Assembly (NCBI GenBank): GCA_039812685.1
Contig: JBDIBB010000050.1
Span: 1 to 28,179 of the forward strand
Direction: 5' to 3'
DNA: 28,179 nucleotides
Source of the DNA: JBDIBB01 sp039812685
GTDB lineage: Bacteria; Acidobacteriota; Vicinamibacteria; Vicinamibacterales; JAFNAJ01
A model generated the notes under the pieces. The model ran no database searches. It was not told where the DNA came from and was given only the letters and a program-made list of their open reading frames with translations. Positions 1-12,700 of this stretch are shown piece after piece. The position numbers and the translations under genes are program-made. Each line of letters begins with the position of its first letter. The stretch's first letter is position 1.

Positions 1-575
1 TCCGCAAGTTGAAGACGATGGTGGTGGCGGCGGCGCTGATCACGTTCGCCGGGACGCAGGCGGCGTCGGCGGCCGTGATCACGATCGGCAGCTTCAGTCT
101 GGTTGGCGACTCGAGCGGAGCCTTCATCGACGTCGAGAACAGCACCTCGGGCGACTTCTCGAGCTACTTCGGGAAAGGTGCGGTGTTCACGGACGTATCC
201 TTGACGTTCGCCGACGACCCCAGCCTCACGACGAACGTTGAGGCCGCGCGGCTTGTCGACATGCTGCCTGGCGCGGGCACGCAGTTCCTCGGGTTCTCGC
301 CGTCGTTCGTTGTGCCCCCGGGCGGTCAACTGCTCGCGGCATTGACGATGTCGCTGTCGTTCGTCGGCGGTGGGGCGCCAGCGGGTCTCCTCTCCATCGG
401 TCTGCTCGATCTGTCTGACGTCGTAGCTTGCCTCGACGACCGCGCGATCTGCCAGACCGTGCCGATTCTCTATACAACCGCGCCCGGCGAAATCCCCGTT
501 CCCGAGCCCGCCACCCTGGTGCTGTTGGCCGGCGGCCTGGGGGCGGCCGTCGCGCGTCGCGTCCGCCGCCCATAA
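1..575 (+). CDS. PEP-CTERM sorting domain protein, 5' end probably outside window
   Basis: This is a small secreted protein of about 190 residues. The C-terminus (498-572) shows the full PEP-CTERM signal: the VPEPATLVLLAGG motif, a short hydrophobic helix and a final Arg-rich tail (ARRVRRP). In known systems an exosortase in the inner membrane recognises this tail, cuts it and passes the protein to the cell surface or exopolysaccharide matrix. The N-terminus is a Sec signal peptide ending near ASAA. The first in-frame starts inside the window are TTG at 9 and ATG at 18, but the frame is open to the edge and codes for basic residues (RKLK) just before the hydrophobic core, as expected of a signal peptide n-region. 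The true start is therefore probably a few codons left of the window. The mature part is Gly/Ser/Val-rich, has two Cys near the C-terminus (CLDDRAIC) that could form a disulfide, and matches no family I recognise. No exosortase gene is in view. The gene ends just before a strong terminator. Confidence 0.85.
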   Translation, partial: RKLKTMVVAAALITFAGTQAASAAVITIGSFSLVGDSSGAFIDVENSTSGDFSSYFGKGAVFTDVSLTFADDPSLTTNVEAARLVDMLPGAGTQFLGFSPSFVVPPGGQLLAALTMSLSFVGGGAPAGLLSIGLLDLSDVVACLDDRAICQTVPILYTTAPGEIPVPEPATLVLLAGGLGAAVARRVRRP

Positions 576-789
576 CAAGCCTCCGGAATCCGCGCCCTGT
601 CTCCGGGGCGCCGCGGGCTGACGCGTGCCATGGCACCGTCAGCCCGTTTTCGCTTCTCCCGCTGTCACGTTTTCCATCCCACCCACTACTGATCCCCATC
701 GCGGGGTTCCACGTGACGCGCGCGGTGCCGGTCGGACGCGAAGTGCGCCTGTCGCCTGTCGCCCTCCGTTGTCTCTCTTTCGGACTGCC
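576..789 (+). other. Intergenic spacer before giant gene 1
   Basis: The 214-base gap holds the terminator of the upstream gene (614-650), followed by a pyrimidine-rich stretch up to the ATG at 790. A promoter for the giant operon is expected between about 650 and 790, but I cannot see a convincing -35/-10 pair. There is also no purine-rich Shine-Dalgarno site directly before 790. Confidence 0.6.
614..650 (+). terminator. Intrinsic terminator of the PEP-CTERM gene
   Basis: The left arm CGGGCTGACG (614-623) pairs perfectly with CGTCAGCCCG (637-646). A single bulged C (624) separates this from an inner palindrome GTGCCATGGCAC (625-636), which extends the stem to about 14 bp around a tetraloop. 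TTTT follows at 647-650. It lies 39 bases after the stop codon of the PEP-CTERM gene, so the two giant genes would be a separate transcription unit. The T run is short, which is the only weakness. Confidence 0.75.
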
Positions 790-3700
790 ATGCCTGCTCG
801 CATCGCTCGTTTGCTCTCCCTCGTGTTGCTCACGATGCTGGCGTGGGGCGCACCCGCCGGCTCCGCACTCGCGGCGCGGATTACCTCCGTGGTCCCCGCC
901 GCCGCTTCCGTGGACGTGACGATCCGCGTCACCGGCAGCGGGTTCGCCGCCGCGGCGGCCGACAACGTCGTCACCTTCACACCAGCGGGGGCGGGAGCGC
1001 CGGTGGCGGGCACGGTGACGGCAGTCAGCGCGCCGGACGCCACCGGCGTGCTGCGCCGGCTGACCGTGCGCGTCCCGCAGGGGCTGCCCGTGGGCGCCGC
1101 GGCCATCACCGTGAACAACACCGTCACTGGCGAGATCATCAGCGGCGCGAGCGTCGAGATCGTCTCGTTGGCGCTCACGCCGGCGTCGATGGCGGCCGGG
1201 ACCACCGGCGACCTTCGCATCTCGCTGAACGGCAACGCCTCCTTCGACGCCACGGCCAACCGCGTCACGTTCGGCAGCGGTGTCACGGTGAACCGCGTGA
1301 CCGTGGAGAGCGGCACCTCGCTCGCCGCCAACGTCACCATCGCCGCGACGGCTGCCCTCGGCGGGCGCGCCGTGAGCGTGCTCACCCCGGCGATGACCGC
1401 GATGGCCGCCAACGCCCTCGACGTGCGCGATCCGAACGCGCCGGCGAACCAGGCGCCGACGGCGCGGATTGCGTCGCCGGCGACGGTGGCCTCGGGGACG
1501 CCGATCACGTTTGACGGCAGCGCGTCGAGCGACCCGGACGCGGGCGATGTGCTGACGTACGAGTGGCGGTATGACGGGCAGGTGGTGGGCACAGCGACGA
1601 CGCTGACGCACACCTTCACGGTGTCGAGCGAGACGGTGGTGACCGTGTCGCTGACGGTGCGCGACGGCCGGGGCGGGGAGGACACGGCCACGCGGCAGGT
1701 GACGGTGACGGTGGGCCCGCCGCCGACGAACCAGGCGCCGACGGCCGCCTTCGTGTTTTCACCGGCTGCGCCGCTCACGACCGATGCGGTGATGTTCGAC
1801 GCCGGCGCCTCCAGCGACCCCGACGGCGACGCGCTCACCTACGCCTGGACCTTCGAGACGCTCGAGCCCGCGACGGGCGTGGTCGTCACGCGGACGTTCC
1901 CGGCGGCAGGCGCGTTCACGGTCACCCTCACGGTGGACGACGGGCGCGGCGGCGTGGCGACCGAGACGAAGACGGTGACGGTGTCGCCGCCGCCCAACCG
2001 GCCGCCGACGGCCACCTTCACCATCACGCCCGCAAGCCCCGTGGCCGGCGAGTCGGCGTCGTTCGACGCCAGCGCCTCCAGCGATCCCGACGGCGACGCG
2101 ATCACCTTCTCGTGGGTCTTCGCCGAGGACGCGCCGGTGAGCGGCGCGCAGGTGTCGCGCGTCTTCGCGCAGCCCGGCACGTACCGCGTCCGCCTCACGG
2201 TGACCGACAGCCGCGGGGCCTCCACGGAGTTCGCGCAGGACGTCATCGTCGGCGCGCAGCCCAACCGTCCGCCGACGGCGAGCTTCACTGCGTCCACCAC
2301 CTCGTCGCTGGTGGACGCCACGGTGTCCTTCGATGCGTCGGCCTCCACCGACCCCGACGGCGATCCGCTGTCGTTCGCGTGGAGCTTCGGCGACGGCATC
2401 GACGGCGCCGGTGCGCAGGTCGGCCACGCGTTCGCGACACCCGGGACCTTCACCGTGACGCTCACGGTCAGCGATGGCCGCGGCGGCAGCGCCACGGCGT
2501 CGCAGACGGTCACCGTCTCGGCCACGCCGCCGGCCAACCGGCCGCCGACGGCTGTCATCACGGGCGCCACGCGCGGCACGGTGGGCGTGGCCGTCTCGTT
2601 CGACGGGCGGGGGTCGACCGACCCGGACAACGATCCGCTCACGTACGCATGGGACTTCGGCGTCGCCGGCAGCAGCGCCTCGTCGTCCACACCCTCGTTC
2701 ACGTACCCCGAGGCGGGCACCTTCACCGTCGCGCTGACGGTCAGCGACCCCCAGGGGGCGCCGGGGACGGCGACGCGCTCGATCGTCATCGATCCGGCTT
2801 CCGACAAGACGCCGCCGGTGATCACGCTGACCGGTCCGGCGCAGGCGCTGCCGGGGACCACGGTCACCTTCACCGCCAGCGCCTCGGACAACGTCGGCGT
2901 GAGCGTCGTCCGCTTCACCGTGGACGCTGGCGCGCCTGAGGATGTGGCGGCGGCGCCGTACGAGCGGCAGGTGACGCTGCCGGCCGTGGCCGCGCCCGAC
3001 CAGCAGGTAGTGGTGAAGGCCGCGGCCTTCGACGCCGCGGGCAACAGCGCCTCGGCGCTCGCCGCGGTCACCGTCAGCGCGGTGCCCGACACCACGCCAC
3101 CGGCCGTGCTGCTGCTGGCGCCGCCGGCCTCCGCGCCCGGTTCGCCAGTGCTGCTCTCGGCGCGCGTGAGCGATGACAGCGGCGTGGCGGAGGTGGTGTT
3201 CCTCGCCGCGGGCGCCGAAGTGGGCCGCGCGAGCGCGCCGCCGTTCACCGCGACGTTCACCGTCGCCGCCGACGCGCAGCCCGGCACGAGCGTGCCGCTG
3301 GTGGCGCGCGCGATCGACGTGGCGGGCAACGTGGCCGAGGACAGCGCCACGATGTCGATCGCCGCGTCGGCCGACACCACGCCGCCGGCGCTCTCGCTCG
3401 ACGGACCATCGCAGGCGCTGCCCGGCGAGCGCGTCACGGTCACGGCAACGGCTACCGACGATGTCGGCGTGGTCGACGTGACGTTTGCCGTCGATGCGGC
3501 TGCGCTGCCCGCGCAGACCGTCGAACCCTTCTCGCTCTCGTACGTCGTCCCGCCGCAGGCGGCGGCCGGCAGCACCGTCACCGTCTCGGCCATGGCCCGC
3601 GACTTCTCGGCCAACCACACCGAGGCGTCGAAAACCATCGCCATCGTGGCGCCGCAGGCCGTCACCCGCAGCGTCATCGCCGGCGAGGCGTACGACGATG

Positions 3701-6700
3701 CGACCGGGTTGCCGTTGGCGGGCGTCACGGTGCAGTTGTCGGGCACCGACGCGCAGGGGCTGCAGTATGGCGAGCAGGCGACCACCGACGCGCGGGGACG
3801 CTACACGATTCGCGCGACGGGCGGCAGCGGCCGGTTGCGGCTGTCGAAGGCCGGCTACACCGTCGTGTGGCGTGAGGTGACGCTGCCGGCCGGCCAGGCC
3901 GTGGCGCCGCTCGACGCGCGGCTGACGCCGGCGGGTCCGGCGCTGGCGATCTCGGGCGTCTCCGGCGGCACGCTGACCAGCGGCGCACACGCGCTCGCGG
4001 TGCCGGCAGGCGTGCTGGGCGGCGCGCCGCAGGTGACCATGACGGTGGTGAGCGGCCAGGGCCTGCGCGCGCCGCTGCCGGCGGGATGGTCACCGCTTGG
4101 CGCCCTCGACATCGGACCGGAGGCGGTGTCGATGGCCGCGCCGGCCACGTGGCGCGCTCCCGACGTCTTCGATGTCGGCGCCGCGCGTCCGGTGATCGTG
4201 GCCCGCTACGACGAGACGATCCGGGCGTGGCGTGCGACGGGCACCGCCACGCGCAACGGCGACGGTCAGTACGAGGCGCCGGTCTCGCGCGGCGGGCAGC
4301 ACGTCCTGATCGTGCCCGACGCGGCGCCGGTCGCGCCGGCGCTGCCGGCTGCCGGGACGCTGGTTGCCGGCGTCGCCGCGCCGTCGCTCGACGACGCGGC
4401 GGCTGGCGCGCTGGCGCCCAGCCCCGCCGTGCTCTTCTACAGGCCCGGCGTGTTCTCGATGATGACGAGCAGCGTGACGCCCGCGGCGGCCACCTCGAGC
4501 GGCCTCGTGCTGCGCGCGGCGGTCGGCGAGTCCTACACCTACATGTCGGGTGATTCGGTCACCACCGATCCGTTTTCGCAGGACCTGGTGTTCTACCAGG
4601 TGGGTGCGGCCGCCGGCGGCCTGGCGGCGGTCCACGTCGTGTCGCCCTCGCTGGCCTTCGATCCGATCGCGTTGAGGCAGGGCGTGATCTCGGTGGCGCT
4701 CGTCGCCTCGCCGCCCGGTGTGGGCCTGCCGCTGGCGGGCTCGGACGGCGGCACGGTGACCGGGCAGAACGGCACCGCGCTCGTGGTGCCGCCCGGCGCG
4801 CTCGCCGAGCAGACGCCGCTCACCCTCGACACCTTCGACGCCTCGGGTCTCGCGGGCCTGCTGGCGCCGCCCGGACTGAGCCTCGCCGGCGCGATGCAGC
4901 TCGGCTTCGAGGGCACGCTGCAGCTGCCCGCGGCGCTGTCGATCCCGCAGCCGGCGGGCCTCACCGATCCCTCCCGGGCCCTGCTGGTGCAGGTGCTCGA
5001 GGTGGGTGGACGCACGCGGCTGGTGTTGCGCGCGCTGGCGCGGCTCAGCGGCGGGCGCCTGATCTCGGACGTGACGCTCGGCGGCGCGCCGACGGCGCTC
5101 GAGGGCGTCCGCACGCCCGGCCGCTATCTGTTCCTCCAGAGCGACGCGCCGCTGGGCTTTGCCGCCGGCCTCGTGCGCGGGCTGACGAACGCGCCGTTTG
5201 CCGGCGCGCTGGTCACGACGGGCGCGTTCGCCGTGGCGTCGCTCTCGCGCGGCGACGGCGCCTACTTCGCGGCCGCCCGCAGCGGGCCGACGACGTTCGT
5301 CGCGGCCGACGTCGTGCGCAACGATCGCGGCACCGGGGCGGCCACGCTCCCCTTCAACGCCGTGGCGCCGCTCGACCTGACGCTGGCGCCGCAGCCGCCG
5401 GCCGTCACCTCGATCACGCCCGCCAACGGCGCGGTGAACGTCGCCCTGTCGTCGGCCATCACCGTCACCTTCAGCAAGCCGATCGACGTGGCGTCGATCA
5501 CGGGCGCGAACGCGGGCAACGTGGCGCTGGCGGCCGGTACGTCGACGGTGGCGGCCACGCTGGCGCTGTCTTCCACCGGCACCGAGCTCACCGTGCGGCC
5601 GTCGGCGCCGATGGCGGCCGATACCCATCACACCTTCGCGCTGTCGGCCAATGTCACCGACCTGTCGGGCAACCGTCTCGGCCAGCCCGTCGCCATCGCC
5701 TTCGACACGCTCGACACCACGCCGCCGCCGCTGCCGCCGGCCGGCAGCATCTCGGCGTCGATTCCCGACAACGGCCTCACCACCGTGGCGGCGTCGCAGG
5801 GCACCGCGAGCCCGCGCGATCGGGTCACCATCCGCAACCTGGCGACGAAGCAGCAGCAGGTGGCGCTGGTCAACGGCGACGGCTCGTTCTCGGCGTCGAT
5901 CGCCGCGGCGCTCTCGCACAAGCTGCAGATCGTCATCCGCGATCAGGCCGGCAACGAGATCCTCGTCGACGTGCCGGTGTTCAGGAGCGTGAACCCCGAC
6001 GGCAGCGTGTCACAGGTCATCGGTGCCGAGGGAGGGCGCGTCGAGGCCGGCGGCGCAGCGGTCGATGTGCCTGCGGACGCGTTCGAGACGGCGACGGTCG
6101 TCACGGTCGGGTTCGTCACCGAAGCGCAGTTCCCGTATCAGCTGGCGTCCTGGGACAGGCAGAACTTCTCGTTCACCGGCGGCGTGCGCCTCGATCTCGG
6201 TGGGGTCTGGCCCAAGGCCTACCTCAACATGAGCATTCCGGCGCCACCCGGCGTGACCGTCGACGACCAGTGGGCGCTGACGCAGGCGGTGGAACTCGAC
6301 GGCACCACGCGACTCAATGTCGTGGACACGGCCCGCGTCATCGGCGGCCGCGTTCAGACGTCGTCACCGCCGTGTCCGGGCGTCACCGGTTCCGGCGTGT
6401 TCGGGTTCCTGCGCTCGGCGCGCCCGCTGGGCGTCGTGTACGGCATCGTTCCGGGATCCCAGACGCTCCCGCCGGGTGTGCTGGCGCCGCTGTTCGTGCC
6501 CGCGCCCGGCGTGTGGCTTCCGAGCCTCAATCCGGTGGACTCGAGCGCACCCGTCCGGACGGGTGCCGACTACCTGTGGAACTTCGAGAGCGCCTTCGAG
6601 CCGTGGACCGCGATGACGCAGAACGCGCTCACGGCCCTGAAGGGCGTCTGCCTCCCGCTTGCGACGGGCAACGCCACGATCACCAACGCGCGCGTCACCT

Positions 6701-9700
6701 TCGACCTCGCCGCCGCCTCGCCCCAGTTCCTGCCCTCGGATCGCGTGCTGACGATTCGCAACCTCACGCGCGGATACACGAGGCGGTTCGAATCGGAAGT
6801 CGACGCGAGCGGCGCCGGGCGGTTCCCCGACCTGGTATCGGTGGAAGGCGCCGAGGCCGACGCCTACGCGTTGGTGGTCGAGGGCGCCCCCGGCGCACGG
6901 ACGCTGGCCCTGGTGCCGCGCGCCACCCGTTACGTGCGAGTCACCGTTCCGCTCAGCGAGTTCCAGGTCGGTGACCGCGAGTTCTCGGTCCTGAACGTGA
7001 CGAGGAACAACAAATTCGCCTCAGGGCTGGGCTCGGTGCAGCGGGCGGTGGTGGACCCGAGCGTGCTGCTCGAGGGCGATGCCGTCGACGACCAGTTCGC
7101 CGTGGAGATCGTCGACCAGGCTGGCAATCGCCGTGTCGTCGCGAACCCTGTCGTGACGCCGTACGCCGTCGATCCCGGGAACCTCGTGCTGAACGTCAGG
7201 CTCGGCACCATCGATCCCACTCAGGCCGAGATTGCCCAGGCCAACGCCAACCTGCCGCCGGACCAGCAGATCACGGCGCCCGGCGTGGTGCGCGTGGTCC
7301 TCTCGGTCGATGGGGCGTCGCAGACGGTGGTCGACGTCCATGGTCCCGGTGCGGCACGGCTCAACGGCGGCGGCTTGATCTACCGCTTCGATCACGTTCC
7401 CGCGAACCGGTACGAGCTCGACATCCACTACGACGACGGCAAGATCGCCTACCTGCGCATTCCAACGTTCAAGGTGCAGGTGAGCGACCCGCTGACCGGC
7501 GCCTCGTCGCTGGTCACGGGCCCCGTGCCGCCGCCGAACCAGCCGTTCGAACTGCCGATTCAGGAGGCGTCCTCGACTGCGCCGCTTCCGCCGACGCAGC
7601 CGACGGTCCTGAACCTCGATCCGGCCTCTCCCGTGAGCTTCAAGCTCCCCGAACCGGTCGATCCGTCCACGATCGGGCTGGCCACCCTCGAGGACAACAC
7701 GGGCGCTACCGTGCAGGGGACGTGGACGCTCAGTGCGGATCGCCTGACGGCGACCTTCACGCCCGAGTCGCCCCTGCGGCCCGGCGAGCAGTACGAGGTG
7801 GGCCTGTCGGCGCTGCGAACCACCTCGGGCAAGCGCCTGTCCACCGCGAGCCTCACCGTCGTGGTCTTCAGGCCGTGGAAGATGTCGTCCATCCAGCTCG
7901 ACACGTCGGGCCCGCCTGGAGAGCCCGACGCCGTGCAGGACGTCGTGATGCTCGACCGCCCCGGGGCGATGTCTGCGTCCATCCCGTACTGGGTGGTGGC
8001 CTCGACGGCCAATCGCAATGGCTTCAAGGCGCATGTCGTCGATACGTCCGACCCGCGGGCGCCCGAGCAGCGGTCGCGCAGCGGGGCAGGCTACCGCCAG
8101 GCCCGCCTCGCCAATGCGTCGGACCCGCGTGCCCTCTATCCCGTGTTCGTCTTCCACGACGTCCAGCTGATCCCGCAGACGCAGGCGATGTCGTGCTGGG
8201 CGGCCTCGATCGCCATGATCGCCGGCTGGCGGGATCAGCGCTACTTCAGCGACGCCGACTTCGCAGGCGGCAGCCCATACGCGCTGTCGGTGTTCAAGTC
8301 CAACAAGGGATGGGAGCGAAACGATCTGGCCCTGCTCGACGAGGTCGGGTTCGTGGCCGAGCCCGCCCAGAGCTACTCCGTCGACAAGTTCCGCGAGTTG
8401 CTCGAGAAGTACGGGCCGCTGCACGTCACGGCGTGGATGCCGGGCACGCACTCGCGCGTGGTGCAGGGACTGATTGGTGACGGCACGCCAGAGGGAACGT
8501 GGGTCTACATCAAGGATCCCTGGGAGAAGGGCATGCAGGCGTTCCGGCCCGCCAATCAGGGATCGGATTACGTCATCACCTATGCCCAGCTGATGCAGGA
8601 GATGGAGGCGCTGGCCGGGCGGGAGAATGCCGAAACCCTGCGCCGGAGGGCCGAGTGCGGTGCGCTGAGGAGCCCAGCCAACGCCTGCGTCCTCACGCCG
8701 GGCTCGAGCACGGCCGCCTGCACCCAGTCGTGCATCGACGGGTTCCCGACGGCCGATCAGCGGCTGGACTGCCTGGTGGATCGCTGCCTCGACGGCTACC
8801 AGCAGCAGTGCGGACCGCAGATGGCCGCCGCGGGCTGCAACCTCGTCGAGAGCTGCCCGGGGTGCGTCTTCGTCGCGCACCTGCCAACGCAACTGCCGCC
8901 CGCTCCGCCACCCAGCGAGCGTTACGTCGTGGCCGGGGCGTGGAACATCGACTTCTCGTTCATTTCGATTCTCGACGTCACCAACCCCGCCGCCCTGAGC
9001 CAGATCGGCGGCAAGGTCCTGGCCGCGAATCCCGAACGGGTGGTTCCCTACACTCAGAAAGGGACCGTGAAAGCCTTTGGCAGGCTGTCCGGCCTCGCGA
9101 CGATTCCCGCCACCACCACGAGCCCGCCGCTCGGGTTCGTGAGCGTCGCCGAGGTTGGCCTGTTCGCCCTCGACCTGACGAAGAGCATCGACCCGAAGGA
9201 TCCGGTCACCGGCGTCCGGCGTCCCCCGGATCCCCTGCAGCGGCAACTGGAGGGGTTCTTCTCGGGCGATTACAGCGACGTCGTCACGATCGCGGGCAAC
9301 AAGGTCGTCGCGTTGAACGGGAACTACGGCGCGGCGTCGAGCCTCGATGTCTTCGACCCCGACCTCAGCCTGGTGTCGTCGTTCAGCCTCAACGACTCGG
9401 GTCGCCGTCTGGCCTTCAAGGCCGGCGTGCCCTCCGACCGCAACGGCGACGGCACGGTCGGCCCGGGTGAGCACCGCGACCTGCTCTTCGTGGGCGGGGT
9501 GCAGGGCATCACGATCGTCGACGCCACCGACCCGCAGTCGCTGGCGCTGCTGGGCGACGTGCCGATGCCGGGCATCACGTACGAGTTGGCGCCGCTCTCC
9601 ACCGGGAAGACCCTGCTCGCGGGCGGCTACTACTCGCGGCAACTGGGCGAGGGCGACGCCATCTACATGGTGGACGTCTCCGATCTCGAGCGCACCGGCC

Positions 9701-12700
9701 TGCTCGACAGGCGGCCCGTGGACGGCCGCGACGATCGCATCCTGTTCACCGCCCGTTACCCCGAGGTGAGCGCGCTTCGCGCGGACAACGAGCGCGGCCT
9801 CGCCTACGTGGGGACGGACAAGCGCACCCTCGACATCTGGGGCCTGACCGGCGGCACCGACAAGTACAAGGATCAGCTCGAGCTGCGCCCGGCGATCATC
9901 CCGATGCCGGCGTTGCCCTCGACCGAACAGCTGTCGGTCTGGCTCACGCTGGGTGGCTCGCCCACGGGCGTCACGACCGATGTCGCAACCGATCCGCAGA
10001 CGCAGTTCGACTGGCTGGGCGGCTCCTCCGACGGCAGGGTCGGGTTGCCGTTGCCGGGCGGCGGGCCTGGCGTGCCCGCCATTCCGGGGATGCCGGACGT
10101 CTCGTCGCTCCTGAACACGCTGATCCAGCAGCTGTCGGAGAAGGCCGGCGTCACCATCCCGGTTCAGGTGATTCCCGCCAGCAAGGTGAAGGTGGTCAAC
10201 GGCATCCTGCAGGTCGAGGAGGCGGGCATCCAGGTGCTGCGCGCGCGGCGCGGAGACACCACCTCGAACTTCGCCGTGATCCTCGCGGGCTTCCAGCTCG
10301 ACGGGATCGACCTCGAGCCGGTACCCGAGCTGAACCTCGCGGGCACGATGATCACCAAGGCGTTCTCGCTCGAGAACCCGCCGTTCGTGCTGTTCCCGGG
10401 CTCGGGCCAGTACAACGCCTTCGCCAGGATCGGCCAGCTCCAGCTGACCGACATGACCTTCAAGTACCTGGGCAGGGGCGAGCTGAGGGCGAGTGCGCTG
10501 CTCGACTTCGTGAAGCCGTTCGCCGAGAGCGGCGCGACGAAGATCGTCGGGAAGGCGTTCAACCTCGGCGCGCGCGGAGCGGGGCTGCTGGCGACGGTAC
10601 TGATCCACGGCGCGAAGCGCGCCGCCGGCGTGGGGCTCGTGCAACTGCTCGACGATGTGAAGTCGGCCGATCCGAACGTGGCGACGATCACGTCGAGGAC
10701 CGGCAGCGACGCCTGGTTCCAGGGCCTGGTCGAGGCGCAGAACCCCGGCTTCACCAAGGTCAGCGGCACGCTCGACCTCGGACGCTGGGGGAAGGGCTCC
10801 GACGACGTGCTGGTGTTCTCGGCGCCACGGCTCGACGCGGCCATGCTGGAACGTGCCGACGGTGGAGCGATGTTCACGCCGGCCGGCAGCCCCAGCCCGC
10901 TGCCGGGGATCATCCCCATCACGCGGTGCACGGAGCCGGCGCTCGTGCGCACCGACGGGCTGTTCTTTCTCGGCGGCGGGACCATCGAACTCGAGGCGGG
11001 AACCGCTGGCGCCGACGTCCTGAAGGCGCTGAACCTCGTCCTGCCTGGCGGAGCCGCCTCGTGGCCGCTCTTCGGGAAGGGCGGCGCCCAGAGGGTGGCC
11101 GGCGACAGCCCGGTGCGCTTCTACGGGGACGTCGCCGTCGACGCGGCCGCGAAGACGCTCACGCTGAAGGACTGGATCGTGCGCCTGCCGCTGCCCAACG
11201 TGCCGGCCTCGCGGATCCTGCCCCCGGGGCTGCAGTGGCTCAGCCCGTACACACTGGATTACCACCTGGGCGACTCGACGAAGGTCGCTCTCGGGCGCGG
11301 GTTCCCTGATCTCGTCTTCAAGCAGGAACTGAAGCCCGCCTCGCCCGCGGTCAAGCGCGGCGAGTCGACGATCTCCTCGCGCGCGCAGATCGACCTGATC
11401 GGGACCAGGTCGACGCCGGCGAGCCGGGTCGTCATCGACTGCGGCGACCCGAGGCTGGACCTGTCCCCGCCGGTCGTCGCCTCGGTCACCTGCTCAGGCA
11501 CACGGCCGCTGGAACTGGTCTACGACCCCGTGGACGGGACCCCGAAGCAGAACGTCACGGCCGACCCCAACACCACGTGGGAATGGGGCGAGGCTGCCGT
11601 GCCCGCCTCCAGCGACCTGATGAACACGCTGGAGCAGATCCGCGAAGACCTCAGCCTCGCGCTCAACCTGCCGAGCCGCATCCCGATCGCCGCGGTGTCG
11701 GTGGGGCCGGGTGGGGTGCTCACGATCGCCGGCTGCGGCGTCAACCTCGTGCGCGGCCGCTACCAGGGGCTCGTGTCCAGCTACACGCTCGTCATCGCGG
11801 GCTTCGCCCTGGACGAGATCGACCTGGTGCCGACCTCACGGCTCACGTCCGGCGTGACGCTGCCCAGCCTCGCCGCCGCGGCGCTGCCGGGGTCGCGGAA
11901 CGCGCCGCTGTTGCTCACCGCGCCGCAGGTGTCGACGATCGCCGGCACGCCGTTCGTGGGCGACGCGGGCGCCATCTCGGTCGAGAACGCGCGGTTCTCC
12001 TTCCTCGGCGGCCCGGGGCGCGTCGACATCCGCACGTTCATCCAGGCGTTGCGGCCCGCCCTGGATCGCGTGCTGCTGATGCTGGCGTGGGATCCGACGC
12101 AGGGCGCGGAGGCGATGGCCGACGTGCTGCGGCGATTGACGGACGCGAACCCGCAGGCCTCGCTCAACCAGGTGGTCTCCTACCAGGCCATGGAGCCCGT
12201 CGTACGCGTCGAGCCGGGCACGCCCAACGGCCGCATCACGTCACAGGCGCCAGGCCTGACGTTCGTGAAGGGCACGATGGACCTCGGCCCGCTGGGCCGG
12301 GCTGACGATGCCGTGCTGACGTGGGTGCTGCCGCAACTGCAGCGGGCCACGATCAGGCCGCACACCAGCATCCTCACGTGCAACACCGACCCCGCGAAGG
12401 GGCCGCTCGTCCGCACCTTCGGCGAAGCGCGCCTGAACGCCTCGGCGTCGCTGTCGCTCTCGCTGACGGCGCCTGACACCGACCGCACGCTGAAGCGCGC
12501 GATCCCCGGCGGCTACACGGCCGGCCAGGGCGGCGTGAACCTCGCGCTCACCACCGGCGGCGTCGACTTCCACCTCGAGTTCGATCTCGACGCGCTGGCG
12601 CCCACGTGCTCAACGGCTGGCGATACGACCAGTTGCACCGTCGGCCTGGCCGACGCACGCGTCGGGTTCGACGTGCCCACCCAGGCGCCGGGCGTGCAGC

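Noticed and set aside
662..693. Possible -35/-10 pair (CTGTCA, about 20 bases, TACTGA)
   Set aside because: Too few matches to the consensus and in GC-rich sequence, so it cannot be told from chance.
625..789. N-terminal extension of giant protein 1 from the GTG at 625
   Set aside because: It would start inside a terminator hairpin and would place about 55 non-signal residues in front of a clean signal peptide.
7021..11265. Antisense open frame of 1,414 codons opposite giant gene 1
   Set aside because: The product is Arg/His/Gly/Ala-rich without domains, as expected from the complement of a GC-rich coding strand. The sense frame has clear domain structure throughout.
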